64,000 nucleotides of DNA from Daphnia pulex (lineage: Eukaryota; Arthropoda; Branchiopoda; Diplostraca; Daphniidae), in the NCBI RefSeq assembly GCF_021134715.1, contig NC_060018.1, forward strand, positions 12,107,501-12,171,500, given 5' to 3'. The notes below the pieces were generated by a model. It did no database searches, had not been told where the DNA came from, and saw nothing but the letters and a program-made list of their open reading frames with translations. This document shows positions 58,234-64,000 of this stretch, in pieces (the first letter of the stretch is position 1; every line of letters starts with the position of its first letter). Made by a program: the position numbers and the translations under genes.

Positions 58234-59115
58234 ATGAAGAAGCCATCTGATTTGGAATCGAGGATTAATGAAATCCTTGATAGGAATATTAGAATAATCC
58301 AGGTAATCAAAGTTAAAGTAAACGCTAGATAATTTCTATTTCTGTAGTCTTTCATGGACGCAGTATTCCGTGTATGCTGTGGGTTTAATTGGTTTGGCAG
58401 TTGTCGCCAAAAGTACACATATAGTAAGTTTTTTAAACTGTGATTTATTTTCCTTACTTTAGTAATTTGATCTTAAATTATTGGAATTTTCAAGTTCAGT
58501 AAGTTCACTCCTTCCAAAACTGTTCCCAGAGAGTTTGTTACAAGAGCCGTGAAGTTACAAGGAAAAGTGAAAGGAATTGAATTCCCACCTGTCAAACATC
58601 AACAAGAACAGCAGCCACTTTATGCCGTCAGATTACATATTGAGCACATTCCTATTGTAAACCTATGGACACAACCAAAACAATCTGACAAGCTTTTGGA
58701 GAAATCTGCCAGCAGTTTGTTGAAGATTGAATTGATTGGAGTGAATCTAACAACTCTTGATGGAGCAAACAGGTGGATCAAATCACCCCTCGAGTCAAAT
58801 CCAGTAATTTGGTTTAGACTTTATGGTGTGAATTCCAACACAAATCTCTTTTACGCTTCAGTTCTCTTACATAGGGTAAACAAAAAATGTGTTATTTATT
58901 ATGTTGAATAATTATTCTTTTTACTTTCAACTTTCTAATAACAGCCTTGGTGGAAATTCTGGAGGCAAAGGGACCTATCCTCAATTGTTCTCAAACACAA
59001 CGAAGGAGTAGTGGCTTCTTACTTACCTAGTCAACAAGTCTACTATAACAATAAATATCCGGCATATTACAGGAAGTTGCTGTACTGTGCAATCAAGAAC
59101 AAAAATTATAATTGA
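58234..59115 (+). CDS. C3orf33: C3orf33 homologue (OB/SNase-like membrane-anchored protein)
   Basis: Four exons (58234-58302, 58364-58423, 58495-58875, 58945-59115) encode 226 residues. The N-terminal helix YSVYAVGLIGLAVVAKSTHI is a membrane anchor. It is followed by PREFVTRAVKLQGKVKGIEF, RLHIEHIPIVN and LLKIELIGVNLTTLDGANRW, then PVIWFRLYGVNSNTNLFYAS, which parallel human C3orf33 (VKLRGRL, LEIEHIPITLP, LLVKLAGVEL). The C-terminal tail is shorter than in the 294-residue human protein. Molecular function is poorly known. The exon 2 acceptor is GGACGCAG; an upstream CTGTAG would break the frame. Confidence 0.82.
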
Positions 59116-59230
59116 GAACTGAAAAATACAGCAGTGTATCATGTTATCACCACAAAATATTCATCTGAGATTTCTAAGTGGATGAATAATAAAACTATTT
59201 GACACGACTAATTCGATTCGTTTACATCTT

Positions 59231-61558
59231 TCACAATGCCGTACTACTGGAAGCGGTAGGGATGTTTCGCAATTCAAGAAGTGCCTTCAGATCATCTATT
59301 TGTTTTTGAACCGCCCTTCGACTGGTCCCACCAGCGACTTGATACTGCTCTACGCTGTGTTCGTAATTCCAGATACTTGCAACGGATGAATCAAATGCCG
59401 AGCTGTATAATTGTGTAATAAAATGATAGATCGCAAAACATTGGTCGCCATATTAATGACGATGATACGAAACCTGACTGTCTGCAATTCTTCAAGGGTT
59501 AGATCTGACATTTCTTTCTTTTGATCCTCAGCCATTGATACCACCTTTCCGACGATAGTGTGAGCTTCCCTGAAAGCCACCTATGACACACATAGTTAAC
59601 ATGATCCAGTTATGCAAACATTTGAATAAAATTGCTATAGTACTAACGCCTCTTCGCACTAGATGGTATGCCAAATCAGTGGCCAGCATGTCGGAACTCA
59701 GTGCACCCATTGCCCTTTGTGCGTTTATCTACAAAAATATTTCTGTTACCAAATCGCTTTCAAAAATAAGAAATAAGGTCTGCGCTGTCTCGATGATAAT
59801 ACTTTCAAAGTGGATAGGATTCCGGCAGCGACCTGAAGAGATACGTAAAGATTGTCCACTACATCAAACAGAGCCTCTTTATCCTCTTGTAGGTCCTTAT
59901 TGTAGGTGGAAGGTAATCCTTTTAGAACCATGGAGAAACCCGCCATCTGCAAAGAAAATCCAGTCAAAAGATTCCAGAAGGATTTACAAGACGTGATATA
60001 ATCTCATCGGGTCATCGCCGTGTATAATCTACGTGTCCAAATATTCGTCCAGCTTTAGCCCGAATCAGTTCTAATCCGTCTGGATTCCTCTTTTGTGGCA
60101 TGAGACTGCTTCCAGTGCTGTAGGCATCCGCTGAATTTACAAAAAAAGGTTTCAGACAAATTTAATCGCGATAGCATTGATATCTTACCAATAGTCACAA
60201 AATTGAATTCTTTGGTCGAATAAATGATCCTGAAATCGATAAAATATAAAAGAAAAAATATTTTTTTAAAATGATTTTCAATTTGAAACCTTACAGATCT
60301 TCGGCCAGTCGACTAAGATGAGAACTCAAAATTGACGCCCAAGAAAGAAACTCGACTATATAGTGGGAAGAATATATGTAATAAATATCTTGTGTAGGTT
60401 ATTATATACCCGAGCTACATATAGATTGCATCAATCAATAAAATCCATACCGACGAAATCGCGGTCGCCTACACCCAGCAGAGAATTGGGCGTGATGTTA
60501 TCAAAACCCAACAGATCCGAAAGATAAAGCCGATCGATCGGGAACGGACTGCCGGCCAATGCTCCGCTGCCCAGAGGCATCACATTCACTCGATCCCTTA
60601 ACTGAATCAAACGCTGGACATCTGACCATAGACTCCAGGCGTAACTAAACGCAGGGAAAAAAAGAAAATGAAAAGATTTCAATTTGAATAACATATGTCA
60701 TTAGCAAAACGCAAAATGGAAGTACTAGTATAGTAAATATTTGTAATTTAACCACCACTTCTTAATAACATACCTGCATAAATAGTGACTCCAGCGGATG
60801 GGCTGTGCCCGCTGTAAATGGGTGTAGCCAGGTAGAAGAATATCCATTTCGTCTTGAGCTCGTTCGATCAATATCTTTTGAAGAAAAATAACAAATAATT
60901 CTGTTTCCGGTTGGCTTAACAAAATTAATTGGAAGCTCGTCTAGCCTCTATACGCATACCTGGATAATTTGAACAAGAAACTTGTCCAAGGATTGATCAA
61001 TTTCTTGTCGCAACCAAAGTCTCAAATCGGTGGCCACCTGATCGTTCCGGCTTCTGCCCGTGTGCAATTTCCCACCTGCCTTCCCTATCATTTCCTTTTA
61101 AAGGCAAAATAAGAAGAGGATATTATATCAAATATATTAAACGCGCGGGTGATAAAAAACATTTCCGCACGATCGAGCCGGTGGTTTTTTACTTTGAGTC
61201 GTCGTTCATTGGCTGAATGAATATCTTCGTCAGATGGATGGATCTCAAACGTCTCATTGCGCCATTCGTCCTCAATGGCGGCCAGAGCGTTGCAAATGTC
61301 GGCACATTCCAGCTGGTCTACCAGTCCGGCCTTGAATAAGCCTGCAGCATACGCTTTACTACCCTGATGGCAAATTTTCAATTGAAATTTTAATAAAAAT
61401 TTCTTAGGAAAATATTTTTAGCTATTCAAAAATACCAAAATGTCGACGTAGCAGAGGCGCTTGTCGTAACTGATGGAAGAATTGAATCGCTCCATCACTT
61501 GATCGATCCGGCGATCGCTGAACCGGCCACCCCAGAGTTTCCCTCCGCTTTCTTCCAT
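59231..61558 (-). CDS. ASL: Argininosuccinate lyase
   Basis: About ten to eleven short exons cover the full enzyme. In order: [147 protein letters not shown] (the fumarase/ASL signature with the catalytic serine), [37 protein letters not shown] and [16 protein letters not shown]. It cleaves argininosuccinate to arginine and fumarate. The start is taken as ATG 61558, which aligns with the family; an in-frame ATG at 61642 would add 28 residues. It is convergent with C3orf33, with only about 115 bp between stop codons. Confidence 0.95.
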
Positions 61559-62424
61559 CACTGCCGTCCGCCGATTCCGTCTCAAAGGAATTGAGATAAC
61601 AACAGTCTGCGCGATCGCTGACTGTGGCGAAAGTTTTCTCAATAGTCGCCAGTGCTGCTGGGGAGTCGTGTTATGGAATTAAGTATCACGACTTTTCTCT
61701 TATCTTTTGTCTAGAGCCATTGTTCTTTCTGGGAATCGACAAACAACAACAACATCAGCTGATTATATGCAAACATTGTATGTAAGACAGCGAAAGTAAA
61801 GAACATCCATTCTTATTTTTTTCCAATATTTTACTGAAATTGTTTTTTAAGGTCGATTGATTTTTGGGTTGAAATCGTGACAAGCAAAGGTCGGAGAAAA
61901 CCCAACGACACGAAAGATAAAACACAAAACGTTTCTGATGGGTTTCCCTTTCGAAAATGTGTGTGTGTCTATTTATCTCCCAAATAACCTTACAGATTTC
62001 TTTTCCTTTTTTCCACAATGTCATTTGGTGAATTTAAGTGCTGGTCAAATCGCTGAGAGGCTTCTAGGTGACCGTGGATAATAAATAAACAAATAGACGA
62101 CCGTGAACGATATATAACGTAAGATAATCACGAGCCGGAAAACCTTTTTTTTTACAGACAAGAGAGACTATGAGACGTAGCGAGCTAATTGGTTTGATTA
62201 CTAATGGACGGGCTATTATGTTATTGCATCTATTGGTATCAAAGAGCGCGATAGATAGGGGTCGGTGATTGCTGTTGCGCACGCGCTATATTCGGTGATT
62301 GTCATCATCGCTCTCGTCTAGTCACTATTAACGAGTATCATTGTCATTGAATGCTCAGTCAACCGCCGCCAACAACCGACAGTTCACTTAACTTTAATCG
62401 CCATCCGATCCCAGCCAATTAGCC
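61559..62424. promoter_or_regulatory. Divergent region between ASL and the downstream receptor-like gene
   Basis: About 870 bp between two divergent start codons. No TATA box or repeat stands out; the minus-strand frames here are short and have no protein character. Confidence 0.45.
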
Positions 62425-64000
62425 ATGTCGAAAAAGCGGAAAATCCTGTCGTCCATTTCCGTCTTCTCTTTCGTCTTCCTCGTCTTATTATTACCTGACG
62501 ATTGCTCCTCCAGTTTAGGTATTATTATTATTACGCAATCAAAACATCACGTTGATTATTTAATGAATAATTACAAATATTAGCGACTAAATTGGATTTG
62601 ATCCACCGGGAACTGGCGTCCGTCAATCCGGCGTGGACTCGAGTTTTGAATTACATTTTGGATTCGAATCAATTCAACACCAACAAAGATCTAGGCCAGC
62701 AGACGACGACTAGTCAAGACAATCAAGAATGCTGCCTGACGGATCATTCCGGCTGGTGGTGTCGTCGACGCCGCCAGCGTCATCACCATGAGGGTCATTT
62801 GAATCCCAATAATGTTGACAACAACAACAGCAATCTTCCGTCCGATCAATTAGGCCATCGATCGACCAGGCCCGCCGATCTCTACGAGGCCACTGACTGG
62901 CATTGCCCGCCGGCGGCTACCAACAGGTTGATGGCGGAAGTGGTTTATTCCGGCGAGGTCGACTCATCGTCATCCCGACATCACGTGGAATTGCCGGCCA
63001 TCTTCTCCGTCCTGATCAATTTCGGCAACAGTGAATACTATCAATTCCTCATCAGCATGCTCGACTACCTGGAGGAGGATCACGGATGTTCTTCCGGCTA
63101 CGTTTGGGATCCGTTCGCATCCGCCTGCCGCCGGATCTACTGCTCCCCGGGCCACGTCCACGGTTTCCAGGAGGATTTCTGCGATTACATCGACGCCAAC
63201 GAAACGGAGACCGATTGGCGGATGACGTACGTCATGGAGCTGGAAGTGATCCAGCTGACGCTCTACGTCGACGCCATTTACGACAGCCGCAACATCTCCG
63301 ACGACGATTTATTGGCCATCATTCAAGACTCTTTCGCTCCCGTTTTTGCGGCTTTCGTCGGGATCGATCCTGGGCGCATCACCAACCTGGACGTGGCTTT
63401 CATCAACCGGACGGCCAAGGAGAATAAGCCGGCGGCGCCGATGATGGACCAGCAGCGATCGCTGACGATCGATTTCTGGCTGAGTCAGGCGGAAGATGGA
63501 TCGGACGAGCCGACAATCGACAGCGTTGTCGCTCTGATGGGCAGTTTGATCGTCCAGGATCGTTTGATCGCCGTCATTGATGGAGTCGTTTGCCAACTGG
63601 TGGGTCTCCACGAACAGCCCGTCCCATCGGAAACGGACACTTTCGCTAACTGGTGCAGGTTGGATATATATTTCACCATCATCTCTTATCTCTTTAAAAG
63701 ATAATGAAATTGACAGGTCGATTATTTTTTTAGAGGTGGGATAACGGCCATTTACCACAATGACGAATTCGTGATCGACGTCACCAACAACACGGAAACG
63801 AATCAAAGCGAATTGATAGTAGTCTATTATATCTAATCTTTTCTTATTTCATTAACAATTATTATTTAATCATCTCTCGATTGTTAAAAGGTCTACATCA
63901 AAGCGACGGATCAGTGGTACAAATCGGGCGAGTACATGGCCGATTTGTTCTTTTACGGCTCGTCCAATTCGTCGGTTCTGACCAGTTTGTCCGGCTCGGT
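62425..64000 (+). CDS. Large secreted or receptor-like protein, 5' part only
   Basis: Four exons are visible (62425-62518, 62584-63658, 63734-63818, 63891 to the window end) in consistent phase, about 454 codons so far. A signal peptide (ISVFSFVFLVLLLPDDCSSS) is followed by an extracellular region with a His/Arg/Asn-rich spacer. A cysteine module comes next (HGCSSGYVWDPFASACRRIY, CSPGHVHGFQEDFCDYI), then a sea/GAIN-like alpha-beta stretch (LTLYVDAIYDSRNISDDDLL, NWCRGGITAIYHND). The layout recalls N-terminal ectodomains of Methuselah-like or adhesion GPCRs, but no seven-helix part is in the window, so the class is inference. GC content is higher than in its neighbours. Confidence 0.6.

Noticed and set aside
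58089-58418. 109-codon hydrophobic minus-strand frame
   Set aside because: Overlaps the first C3orf33 exons and the Ig-gene 3' region; composition is that of AT-rich antisense.
63309-63806. 165-codon minus-strand frame at the right edge
   Set aside because: Antisense to the signal-peptide-bearing plus-strand gene with consistent exon phases.

Overview
The window looks like nuclear DNA of a crustacean, most likely a water flea close to Daphnia. Introns are short (about 50-100 bp) with GT-AG ends. The genes are a metazoan mix, including an arthropod-type ionotropic receptor and a NeuroD-type bHLH factor. The species call is inference from gene content and style, not from a database match. I found no retroviral, LTR or Polinton-like sequence. 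Layout: (1) 1-10010 is a young tandem array with a 4,580-bp unit. It holds two full units plus a truncated third, and the left window edge cuts into it. Each unit carries an ionotropic receptor on + and an unrecognised gene on -, arranged tail to tail. (2) 10930-19456: a small type II membrane protein with a Frizzled-type cysteine-rich domain (-), bifunctional CoA synthase (+), and a TMEM63/CSC1 mechanosensitive channel (+) with a candidate 33-nt microexon and two C-terminal forms. (3) 21489-26610: two tandem F-box-type leucine-rich-repeat genes. A 957-bp terminal-inverted-repeat element lies between them, and a 267-bp foldback element interrupts the second copy; the first copy preserves the empty site. 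(4) 28185-41056, all on -: RIF1, ADAT1, the Mo-cofactor enzyme mARC and a short unrecognised gene. (5) 41464-46895: two tandem paralogues on - with an MGA-type (DUF4801-like) cysteine cluster. (6) 49309-50980: a NeuroD-type bHLH gene (+). (7) 51204-55745: TFIIIC90/GTF3C4 (-), with an intronless ITFG1 lying inside its first intron on the same strand. (8) 56853-62424: a single-pass Ig-type protein with a PPxY tail (+), a C3orf33 homologue (+) and argininosuccinate lyase (-). (9) 62425 to the window end: the 5' part of a large secreted or receptor-like protein (+). The housekeeping genes cover CoA synthesis, arginine/urea metabolism, tRNA editing, Pol III transcription, replication timing and N-hydroxylated compound reduction. 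They do not form one pathway. The accessory interest lies in the receptor array, the duplicated LRR and DUF4801 genes, and the small transposable elements. Exon boundaries were read by eye from GT-AG signals and phase. For every gene given with an exon list and a full start-to-stop model, the exon sums are multiples of three.
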